Part shown: positions 53,474 through 61,501 of the stretch, piece after piece | Layout of the letters: each line of letters opens with the position of its first letter | Numbering within the stretch: the first letter of the stretch is position 1 | Assembly: GCF_900142605.1 (NCBI RefSeq) | Contig: NZ_FRBL01000009.1 | Coordinates: 62,001-126,000, forward strand | DNA from: Chitinophaga jiangningensis | GTDB taxonomy: Bacteria; Bacteroidota; Bacteroidia; Chitinophagales; Chitinophagaceae | DNA length: 64,000 nt | Reading direction: 5' to 3' | Made by a program: the position numbers and the translations under genes | Notes under the pieces: model-generated | Database searches by the model: none | Told to the model about the DNA's origin: nothing | What the model saw: only the letters and a program-made list of their open reading frames with translations

Positions 53474-54085
53474 TCATAAGAGTCGCGCCTCTCTTAGCTT
53501 ATCCTCCACAATATGTGGCTGCCGCTGTAATAATTCCGCAACCTTATCTACGCGTTCAAATTTTATATAAGCTCTGGACATTATTTCAATCTCGCGTGGA
53601 AGCCATTCTTCATATGCCCGTTGATAGTTCTTCCTGATTTCTATTTGTTGCTGCGTAAGATCACAGGTATCTCTTTTAGGCAAATTTTCTACCGCCTTTC
53701 GGGCAAGGTCAATTAGCCTGTCGATTTCTACTTCTGGTAATTTAGGTTTATGAACTACTTTTGCCGGATATGCTTTAGATTTGTTTCTAATTTCAGATAG
53801 TTTTTCATCAGTCATACGTGTAAACCGCCACTCGCCACCAGTTGATCCTACCGTATAACTACATTGGGGAATAACTCCGAGATAACCGTTTTTATTTAAT
53901 TTTTGAAGGAATGAGCGAAAATGAAAACCTTGGTGTCGGTCTCGCTCTATCAAATTGCGCTTGGCTAGAAATTCGTATAAATCTGTGCTCCGAACTTCCT
54001 GATAGTTATAATTTATGCGAAAATACTCTTGAATAGCATTTGAAATCCTGAGAGCTCTTTGCAAATCTTCGTGACAACAATTCAT
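53474..54085 (-). CDS. Predicted DNA-binding protein with two helix-turn-helix-like modules
   Basis: 203 residues. An N-terminal module (~20-90) contains 'RHQGFHFRSFLQKLNKNGYL' and 'GVIPQC', a pattern I know from winged-helix domains found with nucleases and other defence-related genes. The C-terminal module (~155-203), 'EWLPREIEIMSRAYIKFERV' then 'DKVAELLQRQPHIV', follows the 'W-P-x2-E ... Y ... IAELLxRxPxxV' pattern of small HTH domains that often accompany helicases and nucleases. It stands alone here. Role unknown; a regulator or an accessory DNA-binding protein is possible. Confidence 0.6.
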   Translation of the reverse strand: MNCCHEDLQRALRISNAIQEYFRINYNYQEVRSTDLYEFLAKRNLIERDRHQGFHFRSFLQKLNKNGYLGVIPQCSYTVGSTGGEWRFTRMTDEKLSEIRNKSKAYPAKVVHKPKLPEVEIDRLIDLARKAVENLPKRDTCDLTQQQIEIRKNYQRAYEEWLPREIEIMSRAYIKFERVDKVAELLQRQPHIVEDKLREARLL

Positions 54086-54226
54086 CTCCAGTTTTTTTGA
54101 GGTAAAAGCAGTATTAATCGACTGCAGGTAGCAATACTAACATCATAACCTTCCACTATAGGCAATTTAAATTTACAAAAATTCTACCTGATTTGGTAAA
54201 GTATACTAAGGCATAAGTCAGAGTCA

Positions 54227-54583
54227 TCAAAAAAAAGCCAAAAGCCTCCCCACGGCATTCGTGCTCAGACCTGTAATCTCCAAGTCAATAAACATCAAAT
54301 CGTTATAATGAAAATATATCAAAGGTTTGTCAACATAATTATGCCGTATTAATAATCCATTTCCTGGAATATTTTCTCTATCAGGTTTAATTGTCTTTTC
54401 AGCGCAGCTTTGTTCTGACCTTCTGTGGCAGCCAAACACAATTTTTAAGTTAACACCTAAGAGAGATTGTGACCTTGAAAATAGAATAACAGTTGCAATA
54501 AATTCGCGGCAGTATGATCTGTTAGTTTTGATTTGACTTAAGAAACCATTTTTTATAACAAATGGACGTGCTGCAAACACCAT
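54227..54583 (-). CDS. Doubtful small ORF, 118 residues
   Basis: Intact frame in the AT-rich island between a DNA-binding-like gene and a secreted-protein gene. The translation is basic, contains four Cys, and has no repeats, signal peptide or known motif. It could be a genuine small gene or a fortuitous frame. I list it because nothing else covers this segment. Confidence 0.28.
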   Translation of the reverse strand: MVFAARPFVIKNGFLSQIKTNRSYCREFIATVILFSRSQSLLGVNLKIVFGCHRRSEQSCAEKTIKPDRENIPGNGLLIRHNYVDKPLIYFHYNDLMFIDLEITGLSTNAVGRLLAFF

Positions 54584-54789
54584 TAATGGTGATAATGTTT
54601 TTGCCAGTAATTTATAAATTGCTGCTGCGAGTTGCCCATAATCCTATTTCATTATTTTCACCTAATACCAGCCTACGAACAGAACTACAGCCTTATAGCT
54701 TCCCAGGTATAATCCGCATTTAAACATCAAAATAGTACATAATAATCAAATTCAACACCTTAAAGTGCGAAATGGATGCCAACTAAAGA

Positions 54790-54810
54790 GGAGTGCCGCT
54801 ACAGCACTCC
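54790..54810. terminator. Hairpin at the end of the secreted-protein / lipoprotein pair
   Basis: GGAGTGC (54790-54796) pairs with GCACTCC (54804-54810). On the minus strand it follows the stop of the 178-residue gene and leads into a short T-rich stretch. Confidence 0.55.
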
Positions 54811-54822
54811 CACCTTTTCATT

Positions 54823-55359
54823 CTATTTTACTTTGACGCTATCCGGTGGCGTATAACTACATCCACCAACATATTTATATCGCGTTGGATAACATATTAC
54901 AAAAAAGGGTGGTGCGACATAAATTTGATCCTGGTTACCCGGCAGCAAATCATATGATGAAAGTAGCATCTTTTCCATAGCAACACTTGGTAATAGTATG
55001 TGCTTGCTTGCGGTTGAATCATCAGGAACAAAATAGAATGTCCACCAAATTTTAAAATCCGTTTTATTCTCAACTTCCGGTATAAAATCTGTCCACGGGA
55101 AGTCTTGGAATCTTTTCCTACATTTATCAATCCACTCCTTAAAATCAGGTGAGCTATTTTTTGAAAATTGAATAGAATCAACTAGTTTATTTTTTTTGTA
55201 TTCAAGGATAATTCCAAATATTTTGACTTCCCCATCTCTCATTATATCTTTTGGCCCCATTGGTATCCTATAATAAGGTCGGAGATAGTCAGCTGATTTT
55301 GCTCTTTGACCACTTGCAACATGGCTCAATAAGAGTAGAAATACTAATAATATTTTCAT
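54823..55359 (-). CDS. Secreted protein of the AT-rich island, 178 residues
   Basis: Signal peptide MKILLVFLLLLSHVASGQ; the mature protein is basic, with 'YLRPYYRIPMGPKD' and a late proline-rich part (PPFFVICYP). Two cysteines near the end (in VICYP and GGCSY) could pair. No family recognised. It starts 22 bp after the HExxH lipoprotein gene, so the two form an operon and may work together, for example as enzyme and partner. This is inference from position only. Confidence 0.65.
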   Translation of the reverse strand: MKILLVFLLLLSHVASGQRAKSADYLRPYYRIPMGPKDIMRDGEVKIFGIILEYKKNKLVDSIQFSKNSSPDFKEWIDKCRKRFQDFPWTDFIPEVENKTDFKIWWTFYFVPDDSTASKHILLPSVAMEKMLLSSYDLLPGNQDQIYVAPPFFVICYPTRYKYVGGCSYTPPDSVKVK

Positions 55360-55381
55360 AATATTCCAATTTTAAATCCCA

Positions 55382-56671
55382 TCAATTACACTTTGTACCT
55401 AATTCACCATTTCGATACTTTCCTGCTATTGACTGAATACTTTGCTTTTGAGCCAAACTTAACGCTTGATATTGGGGTGTTTCTTCCAATCCTCTCCAGG
55501 TTAATGATTGTGCATCAGCTAATGAAATTCCAGGGTACATTTCCTGAAGTGCCAGAACCATACTATTAAAAAAAGAGTCGCCGGCCATCTGTCCATGATC
55601 CCACGGATTATTATTGTAAACATTATATTTTACAAAAAAATATCCATGAATTAGTTCATGTAAAATTGTAGCAGCAATATATTCCCTGGAACCATTGGCA
55701 ATAGAATTATTAAGAGTGATATCAATATTTACTACAGCTGCGCCTCCTGAACCAGCCACCCCTGGAATATTTTTTGCGTCTACTGTATCAGCAAGTTGTC
55801 CTTCATTAAATCGCGCATTAACAACGTCGGACGTTTGATACAGTGTCGATAAAGTCCTGGCTAAACTGCTTGTCAAATTGTTAAAACCCATATATTGTAA
55901 CGTAGCTTTAAAACAGGGACTTGATAGCTCATCTACAACATCGGTTAAAATAACAGGTGGCGGAGGCATGTTACCAGGAGTCTCTCCACTGCCTGACCCA
56001 CTACTTCCTCCTCCTTCTGGGGGAGGTAATTCCTGCCAATCACCTGGTGCATTTTCACCAGGTCCCTCTGGACCAGCATCTCCTGTGCAAAATGTGTTTG
56101 AGAAATTAAACTGCCAAGGGCCTCCGTTAACACTGTACCAATAATTCACGGTAACACAACTTCTTATTGCATTATTAAATCCGTCGCTTGAAGTCTTTCG
56201 AGCATTTGTTGTTGAAACAGCTCCTCCATCCAGGGCGTTAATTCGGCAATTATTCCCATCCCAGTCACTTAACAGAACTAATCCTGAGAATCCATGTCCG
56301 TTACTACCATGCGGAATGCAGCGCATTACAAGTGATCTGTAATTGCTATCTGCATCCTTATAAATAAACAGATAATCCTTAATGCTTAATGGCAAGATGT
56401 GATTACCATAAGTCACACCTGCAGAATCAGAAGATAAAGGGACTTGCACTACAGTAGCTCGACTCATGCTTCTGATAGTGGCCTGCTCCCATATAAGTTC
56501 ACCATTTGGTATTTGGGATACTTTAGCATTCTTAAATTCATTTCTTTTTAGATTTTGGTCAAAAAATTCTTTTGCGTTTTTAATTAAATCGCCGTGAACT
56601 GGTTCATTTTGTGGTTTTCTACATGACAAAATAAACAGGAAGGCAAGGGGAACTAATAACAGTTTTCTCAT
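55382..56671 (-). CDS. Lipoprotein with HExxH metallopeptidase-like C-terminus
   Basis: 429 residues with a lipobox (LFILSCRKPQ, Cys17). The N-terminal ~200 residues are beta-rich with Cys and His residues, followed by a Pro/Gly/Ser linker (~205-240). The C-terminal domain carries TILHELIHGYFF, an HExxH motif, then 'DHGQMAGDSFFNSM', whose His or Asp may be the third metal ligand. The pattern recalls SprT-like or Wss1-like small metallopeptidases, though the lipid anchor would put it in the periplasm or on the surface. It is AT-rich and co-transcribed with the secreted protein downstream. Confidence 0.72.
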   Translation of the reverse strand: MRKLLLVPLAFLFILSCRKPQNEPVHGDLIKNAKEFFDQNLKRNEFKNAKVSQIPNGELIWEQATIRSMSRATVVQVPLSSDSAGVTYGNHILPLSIKDYLFIYKDADSNYRSLVMRCIPHGSNGHGFSGLVLLSDWDGNNCRINALDGGAVSTTNARKTSSDGFNNAIRSCVTVNYWYSVNGGPWQFNFSNTFCTGDAGPEGPGENAPGDWQELPPPEGGGSSGSGSGETPGNMPPPPVILTDVVDELSSPCFKATLQYMGFNNLTSSLARTLSTLYQTSDVVNARFNEGQLADTVDAKNIPGVAGSGGAAVVNIDITLNNSIANGSREYIAATILHELIHGYFFVKYNVYNNNPWDHGQMAGDSFFNSMVLALQEMYPGISLADAQSLTWRGLEETPQYQALSLAQKQSIQSIAGKYRNGELGTKCN

Positions 56672-57059
56672 TTAGTTTTGAGGTTCGTGAATATGAATAG
56701 GAAATAAAAACGCTTTGGATCCATCCAAAAATGGATACAGATATAGGATACACGAATAGTGGAGGTAATTAAAAAACTTTAGTTGATATAAGGATTAACT
56801 TAGGGTATTCTTACATTTTAATATACTGAAATTAACGATTAATCTAAAGTACCAAATTATATGAAATTATTCTATTAAATTTTAACAGGTGAATAATAAC
56901 TCGACACAGAAATAAGATGACAAGCCTGGAAAGCCCCAAAAACAAACGCTGCATTGTTCGTAGCTTCTAGGTTTTTCCTGGTACATGGGTACTACTTTTT
57001 TAAATAGCTTAATTTCTTATTATAATTTGTTAGTGTCTCAGTTTGAACTTTTGTATTAG
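56672..57059. other. AT-rich intergenic stretch
   Basis: 388 bases. Promoter elements for the lipoprotein gene are expected near 56672-56760, but I cannot point to a confident box. No supported gene or repeat was seen. Confidence 0.4.
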
Positions 57060-57257
57060 TCAGCGATTCTTTGCAATACCTTCTATTTCTTTTTGTATTA
57101 GAGCCAAGGCAATTTTTAGACCTTTAATTCTGTTTATAAGCAAGGTTTGTTGAGAATTCCTCTCCGTCAATTTCTCCAATGATTTTTCGCATTTATGAGT
57201 TAGCGACGTAATTACAATCGTTGCCTGGATTAAATCGAGCTCTGAAAAACTTTCCAT
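57060..57257 (-). CDS. Small helical protein, 65 residues
   Basis: Intact 65-codon frame. The sequence is strongly helical with a 'LTHKCEKSLEKLTERNSQQT' heptad-like stretch and then 'LLINRIKGLKIALALIQKEI'. This KCEK...QQTLL.NRIK.L.IA pattern is one I associate with a family of short Bacteroidota proteins of unknown function, so I regard it as real. Cytoplasmic, with no motif for catalysis. Confidence 0.6.
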   Translation of the reverse strand: MESFSELDLIQATIVITSLTHKCEKSLEKLTERNSQQTLLINRIKGLKIALALIQKEIEGIAKNR

Positions 57258-57541
57258 TTTTTTAAAAATTAATCGGTGACTTTTCTATTTATACCAACTT
57301 CCAAAGTAATATAAACTATTACATAACCGAATAAGTATGTTGAAGTCGTTATTTTATTTGCCCCATCTGCTGTTGGTAAGCGAAACAGAAGGTCCGTTGA
57401 TGACTGCCGCCACTTCTCCACTAAGTACAACAATTGGTACCAATAGCATGCCGTACCAGCAAGGATTGCAGCCCATTTTCAAAAGCGAACGAAATAGGAA
57501 GAATGTGGAAGAAAGAAATTTTTTGTAACACAAGTGCCGTG

Positions 57542-57556
57542 TTGACAGACTGTCAA
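57542..57556. repeat. Short palindrome TTGACAGACTGTCAA
   Basis: Seven-base perfect arms around a single central A, in a non-coding stretch 160 bases from the tRNA 3' end. It could be a protein-binding site or a chance occurrence. Confidence 0.35.
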
Positions 57557-57676
57557 AATGTAAGCAGGCAGTGGTTTTGGAGTGTAAGAACGTGTGTCAT
57601 GTCGTGTGTCAATTTTGTGTCGTGAAAAGTGGACGAAAGTGGAAAAAAACGGACAAAAAACGACATTGACACAAAT

Positions 57677-57714
57677 AAAAAAAGGTTGTAAGTCAAATAC
57701 TTACAACCTTTTTT
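57677..57714. terminator. Terminator of tRNA-Leu, bidirectional
   Basis: Arms 57677-57692 and 57700-57714 pair (core AAGGTTGTAAG / CTTACAACCTT) and are flanked by A- and T-runs on both sides. It lies immediately beyond the tRNA 3' end on the minus strand. Confidence 0.8.
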
Positions 57715-57715
57715 G

Positions 57716-57799
57716 TGCCCAGAACTGGATTCGAACCAGCACACCCTTGCGAGCGCTGCGACCTGAACACAGTGCGTCTACCAATTTCGCCATCTGGGC
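57716..57799 (-). tRNA. tRNA-Leu (anticodon CAG)
   Basis: 84 bases on the minus strand form a complete cloverleaf. The acceptor stem GCCCAGA pairs with TCTGGGC. The D-arm follows GGCGAAATTGGTAGACGC. The anticodon stem CTGTG/CGCAG has loop TTCAGGT, giving CAG, which reads CUG leucine codons. A long variable arm (class II, as expected for Leu) and the T-arm with GGTTCGAATCC follow. CCA is not encoded. The discriminator base is A. A terminator follows at once. Confidence 0.93.
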
Positions 57800-57949
57800 A
57801 TCACTGATATTGTGTTTCAGGGCTGCAAAGATAATCACCGCCACCAATATTCCAAAAATATTTTATCCCTTTTCGCAAACGGTTGCATAAAATAATTCAC
57901 ACAGTTATCTGTGAATCAATGTATTTTCAGTGCTTAAATACCACGGAAC

Positions 57950-59437
57950 ATGAACATGAAAACCAGCACCCTGTTGCTGCTGCTTACAGCTATGGGCACC
58001 CAAACGCAGGCCCAGCAAGGAAAGCAACGAAAGCCAAATATTATCTTTATCTATGCCGACGACCTGGGAATCGGTGAAACCGGTCCTTACGGACAACAAA
58101 AAATCAAAACACCCCGACTGGACCAGCTTGCACGCGAAGGAGTAAGATTCAATAAATTCTATACCTCCACACCGGTATGCGCTCCCGCCAGATGCATGCT
58201 CCTCACCGGCCGTCACGGCGGCCACAGCTACATCCGCGGCAACTATGAAATGGGCGGATTTGAAGATGCAAAGGAAGGCGGACAAATGCCCCTCCCTGAA
58301 GGCACCATCACCATCGGACATATGCTGCAACAAGCCGGCTATAAAACCGCCGCCATCGGCAAATGGGGTCTGGGCATGCAAACCACCACCGGCAACCCAA
58401 ATAAACAAGGCTTCGACTACTTCTACGGCTACCTCGATCAAAAACAAGCACATAACTACTACCCGACCCACCTCTGGGAAAATGGGAAGGTGGACAAGCT
58501 CAACAACAACTATGTATTCGTTCATAAACAAATCACCGCAGATCAGGCAACCGACAGCATATTTAACCTCTTCAAAGGCAAAGACTACGCAGTCGATGAA
58601 ATGACGAAAAAAGCAGCGCAGTTCATTACTGCCAACCGCAGCAATCCTTTTTTCCTGTACCTCCCCTACACCATTCCACATGTATCCTTACAGGTACCGG
58701 ATTCGGCTGTACGAAAATATATAGGCCAGTTCGACGAACAGCCCTACCTGGGCCAACAGGGATACATTCCGGTGAAATATCCGAAGTCCACCTACGCCGC
58801 CATGATCACCTACCTCGATACACAGGTCGGCATAGTAATGGACCTTGTAAAAAAACTTGGCCTGGACGATAATACCATCATCCTCTTTTCAAGCGATAAC
58901 GGCACCACTTTCAACGGCGGCGTAGACCCAGCCTACTTCAACAGCGTAGGCAACCTCCGCGGATTAAAAATGGACCTCTACGAAGGCGGCATCCGCGAAC
59001 CACTCATCGCCAGATGGCCCGGCAAAATACCGGCAAACTCCACCTCGGATGTCCTGTCCGTACAATACGATATCATGGCCACGCTGGCAGCCATTGCCGG
59101 CACCAAAGCCCCGGCCAATGATGGTATCAGCCTCCTTCCCGCCCTCACCGGCAACACTGCGGCAGTACAACAGCGGGAATACCTCTATTTCGAATATCCT
59201 GAAAAAGGCGGCGCAATCGCTATCAGAACGGGCGACTGGAAAGCGATCAAAACCGGTATGAAGAAAAATAAAAACGCCCCCTGGCAGCTATACAACCTGG
59301 CTACCGATCCTGGCGAGCAACAGGATGTAGCCGCACAGCATAAGGACATGTTGCCACGATTCGATGCTATTGTGGCGAAGGAACACCGCAATGCACATAT
59401 CAGTGAATGGGAGTTTATTGATAATAAAAAAGATTAA
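57950..59437 (+). CDS. Sulfatase (arylsulfatase family), secreted
   Basis: 495 residues with a signal peptide (MNMKTSTLLLLLTAMGTQTQAQ). Sulfatases remove sulfate from sugars, steroids or aromatic esters. The signature VCAPARCMLLTGRHGG has Cys77 in CxPxR, the residue converted to formylglycine. Metal-site residues are visible (IIFIYADDLG near 31-40 and SSDNGTTFN near 305). The maturation enzyme is not in this window. The gene is preceded by a tRNA and followed by two stacked hairpins. Confidence 0.92.
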   Translation: MNMKTSTLLLLLTAMGTQTQAQQGKQRKPNIIFIYADDLGIGETGPYGQQKIKTPRLDQLAREGVRFNKFYTSTPVCAPARCMLLTGRHGGHSYIRGNYEMGGFEDAKEGGQMPLPEGTITIGHMLQQAGYKTAAIGKWGLGMQTTTGNPNKQGFDYFYGYLDQKQAHNYYPTHLWENGKVDKLNNNYVFVHKQITADQATDSIFNLFKGKDYAVDEMTKKAAQFITANRSNPFFLYLPYTIPHVSLQVPDSAVRKYIGQFDEQPYLGQQGYIPVKYPKSTYAAMITYLDTQVGIVMDLVKKLGLDDNTIILFSSDNGTTFNGGVDPAYFNSVGNLRGLKMDLYEGGIREPLIARWPGKIPANSTSDVLSVQYDIMATLAAIAGTKAPANDGISLLPALTGNTAAVQQREYLYFEYPEKGGAIAIRTGDWKAIKTGMKKNKNAPWQLYNLATDPGEQQDVAAQHKDMLPRFDAIVAKEHRNAHISEWEFIDNKKD

Positions 59438-59486
59438 CGAATGCCTTCGGCATTCGTTGGGTGGTGTCCCGCCGGAGGCGGGACAC
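59436..59486. terminator. Two stacked hairpins after the sulfatase gene
   Basis: The first stem (about 59436-59445 with 59449-59458, core AACGAATGCC / GGCATTCGTT, loop TTC) overlaps the stop codon. The second, GTGTCCCGCC / GGCGGGACAC (59464-59473 and 59477-59486), has loop GGA. Both are perfect with three-base loops. The first starts in the coding region, so termination is likely at the second. Confidence 0.65.
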
Positions 59487-59590
59487 TTAATCAGGCTTGA
59501 CTAAACGCCCTCGCTTATACCAACGCAGGTTACTCCTATGTTTGCAATAAACAACAAAACACAAGTCTTTGCTGCTTACCTGCCTTGCTG

Positions 59591-59670
59591 CTTTGCGTGC
59601 AAAAAAGACCGCGCCCTGGCGCCGAAGGCGCCTAAATCCCCATCAGTCTTTGCGAGCAAAAAAAGTCCGC
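59591..59670. repeat. Imperfect direct repeat with an inserted hairpin
   Basis: Two similar copies of about 23 bases, CTTTGCGTGCAAAAAAGACC (from 59591) and CTTTGCGAGCAAAAAAAGTC (from 59648), each a small TTTGC-N3-CAAA palindrome. Between them is GGCGCC-GAA-GGCGCC (59618-59632). The second copy supplies the T-run of the terminator at 59658-59693. Confidence 0.45.
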
Positions 59671-59693
59671 AGGAAGACCAAACCCCTGCGGAC
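59658..59693 (-). terminator. Intrinsic terminator of the ABC permease gene
   Basis: On the minus strand GTCCGCAGG (59665-59673) pairs with CCTGCGGAC (59685-59693), followed by seven T's (59658-59664). It ends the two-gene ABC operon 25 bases after the stop. Confidence 0.85.
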
Positions 59694-59717
59694 TATATTA
59701 TGAATAAAGCGTGTTTG

Positions 59718-60467
59718 CTATTTGTTATCCCACTTGAAATATTTCACACCCAGCCCCACAAAAACCAACGTATAAGCCAGTATACCGGCCACGGCAAGGG
59801 TATGATCCATCGTCCAGGTTAATGGTTGCAAACTTCCTGCCAGTGCCTTTTGCACCACTCCATAGGGCGACCAGATCACAAAATATTTCACCACGTCACC
59901 CAACACCCCAAACTGCCCGAACATACCCACCATGATAAAGGCAAAATATACCAAACGGGTAGTGCTGTTCACGGTTTCAGGATTCTTTATCAACCCTGTT
60001 ATCAGCTGTCCCAGCCCCAGATACAGGCAGCCTGCCAGCAGTGTCATCAAAAAGCCGGTGACGTAGCCCAGTGCAGAAATACGGATACCGTCCACGGCAT
60101 AACCAACGGTAAACACCAGCAGCGTCATCACCGCAATCAGCGCCACCTGCACGGATATACGGGAAAACATGATCGTCCAGGAAGATACGGGCGCCACACG
60201 AAGACGCTGAAACACGCCTTTGTCGCGGTCCCTGGCAATGGAGTTCGTATAGCCCATTAAACCAATACTGGTTAAACCAATGGTTAGTACGGACGATAGC
60301 ACCACAAATGCTCCCAGGTGGCTTACCAATCCCTTCCAGGAAATTAAAATGATCAAAGGCACGGCCAGCACTAATCGCAGCGAACGGCGATTACGCCATA
60401 CCGTAGTAAAATCGGCCCGAATCAGGGCAGTCAGCACCTCTTTTGTTGCAGGTATTTGGATAGCCAT
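59718..60467 (-). CDS. ABC-2 type transporter permease
   Basis: 249 residues with six membrane helices (around 30-45, 52-72, 108-125, 136-160, 170-190, 222-243), matching the ABC-2 permease layout. The segment 'SIARDRDKGVFQRLRVAPVS' is typical of exporters that move drugs or polysaccharides. It pairs with the ATPase gene upstream (10 bp apart) to form an export complex. Substrate unknown. Confidence 0.88.
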   Translation of the reverse strand: MAIQIPATKEVLTALIRADFTTVWRNRRSLRLVLAVPLIILISWKGLVSHLGAFVVLSSVLTIGLTSIGLMGYTNSIARDRDKGVFQRLRVAPVSSWTIMFSRISVQVALIAVMTLLVFTVGYAVDGIRISALGYVTGFLMTLLAGCLYLGLGQLITGLIKNPETVNSTTRLVYFAFIMVGMFGQFGVLGDVVKYFVIWSPYGVVQKALAGSLQPLTWTMDHTLAVAGILAYTLVFVGLGVKYFKWDNK

Positions 60468-60477
60468 TTATATTAAA

Positions 60478-61260
60478 TTATGAACGTACGGCACGTCCGG
60501 TTAAACCAATGAACACATCTTCCAGTGTAATTTTCCCCTTGCGCGAAACACTGATTACCTCGGGATCTTCACGATGCAGGTCTATCAGCCTTTCCGGCGT
60601 ATCTATCGCAATGATGCGGCCATGATCAATGATGGCTATACGATCACACACCGCTTCAGCCTCCTCCATGGAGTGGGTGGTCAACAGCACACCATGGCCC
60701 TGCTCACGGATTCCTTCAATGCGTTCCCACAGCTGGCGGCGCGATTGCGGATCCAGCCCGGTGGTAGGCTCATCGAGCAACACCAGCACGGGATTGTGAA
60801 TCGTGGCAATCAACAGCGACACCCTTTGTTGCTGCCCACCGGATAACTGCCCGAATTTCTTCCCTACAGCATCCAGGAGCTGTATGTCCTCCAGTTTTTT
60901 TGTTATTTCGGCAGATGTTAACTTCACCCCGTAAATACCCGCAAACAATCGTAGTATATCCGTAATCGTTAGCTCGGGCTGGTAACTGGTAGATTGCAAC
61001 TGCACTCCCATATTTGCCTTCGCCTCCAGCGGCTGTTTCACCACATCATAGCCCGCTACCGTAATAGTGCCGGCATGGGGCTTCAGCAAGCCTTCTATGG
61101 CACTCAGGGTGCTGGTTTTACCGGCCCCGTTCGGACCCAGCAAACCAAAAATTTCACCGGGCCGCACGTTGAAGGAAACCTCCTTTACCGCCTGAAACTG
61201 CCCGTAGTAAACGCTTATCTGATTTACATCCAGGATTAATGACGCATCAGTTGTAATCAT
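60478..61260 (-). CDS. ABC transporter ATP-binding protein
   Basis: 260 residues with all nucleotide-binding motifs: Walker A GPNGAGKT (42-49), signature LSGGQQQR (139-146), Walker B LVLLDEP (159-165) followed by TTGLD, and the H-loop TTHSMEEAE. It powers the ABC-2 permease encoded immediately downstream. Such two-gene exporters often handle drugs or toxic compounds. Confidence 0.92.
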   Translation of the reverse strand: MITTDASLILDVNQISVYYGQFQAVKEVSFNVRPGEIFGLLGPNGAGKTSTLSAIEGLLKPHAGTITVAGYDVVKQPLEAKANMGVQLQSTSYQPELTITDILRLFAGIYGVKLTSAEITKKLEDIQLLDAVGKKFGQLSGGQQQRVSLLIATIHNPVLVLLDEPTTGLDPQSRRQLWERIEGIREQGHGVLLTTHSMEEAEAVCDRIAIIDHGRIIAIDTPERLIDLHREDPEVISVSRKGKITLEDVFIGLTGRAVRS

Positions 61261-61501
61261 TGTAGGGATCTTGTTTTGATTGCGTTACAAATGTAGGTAC
61301 TGACCCGTTACTTTCTATCCCCTAAAAGGTGAATACAGGGCAGACTGTCGGTTAAACCATCACATTCACCGGTAAAAAAGAAAAAGCGTATTTTTATTTG
61401 CATGTAAAAGTCCAGGCAACAATTCCTGTCGTATATATAAAAGCTAATCACCCCTCAAAAATCACATTTACTAATAATAATATCTGTAAATCATTAATCT
61501 A

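Larger units (their letters stand above)
57258..57715. other. Intergenic stretch next to tRNA-Leu
   Basis: 458 bases. It holds a 15-base palindrome, TTGACAGACTGTCAA, at 57542-57556, and the tRNA terminator at 57677-57714. Small open frames here do not look like real proteins. Nothing like an integrase is present, although the region just downstream of a tRNA is a common insertion site. Confidence 0.45.

Noticed and set aside
57337..57744. Several short frames next to tRNA-Leu, considered as integrase remnants
   Set aside because: None shows an integrase motif or other conserved pattern; they are better treated as non-coding.
57905..58681. 258-codon minus-strand frame opposite the sulfatase
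   Set aside because: The sulfatase with its CxPxR signature occupies this segment; the antisense frame shows no motif.
59436..59693. Hairpin cluster considered as a CRISPR-like array
   Set aside because: The repeats are palindromic, unequal and without regular unique spacers.
59538..59822. Small plus-strand frame between the sulfatase and ABC genes
   Set aside because: It runs through hairpins and repeats and into the antisense side of the permease gene, and does not look like a protein.
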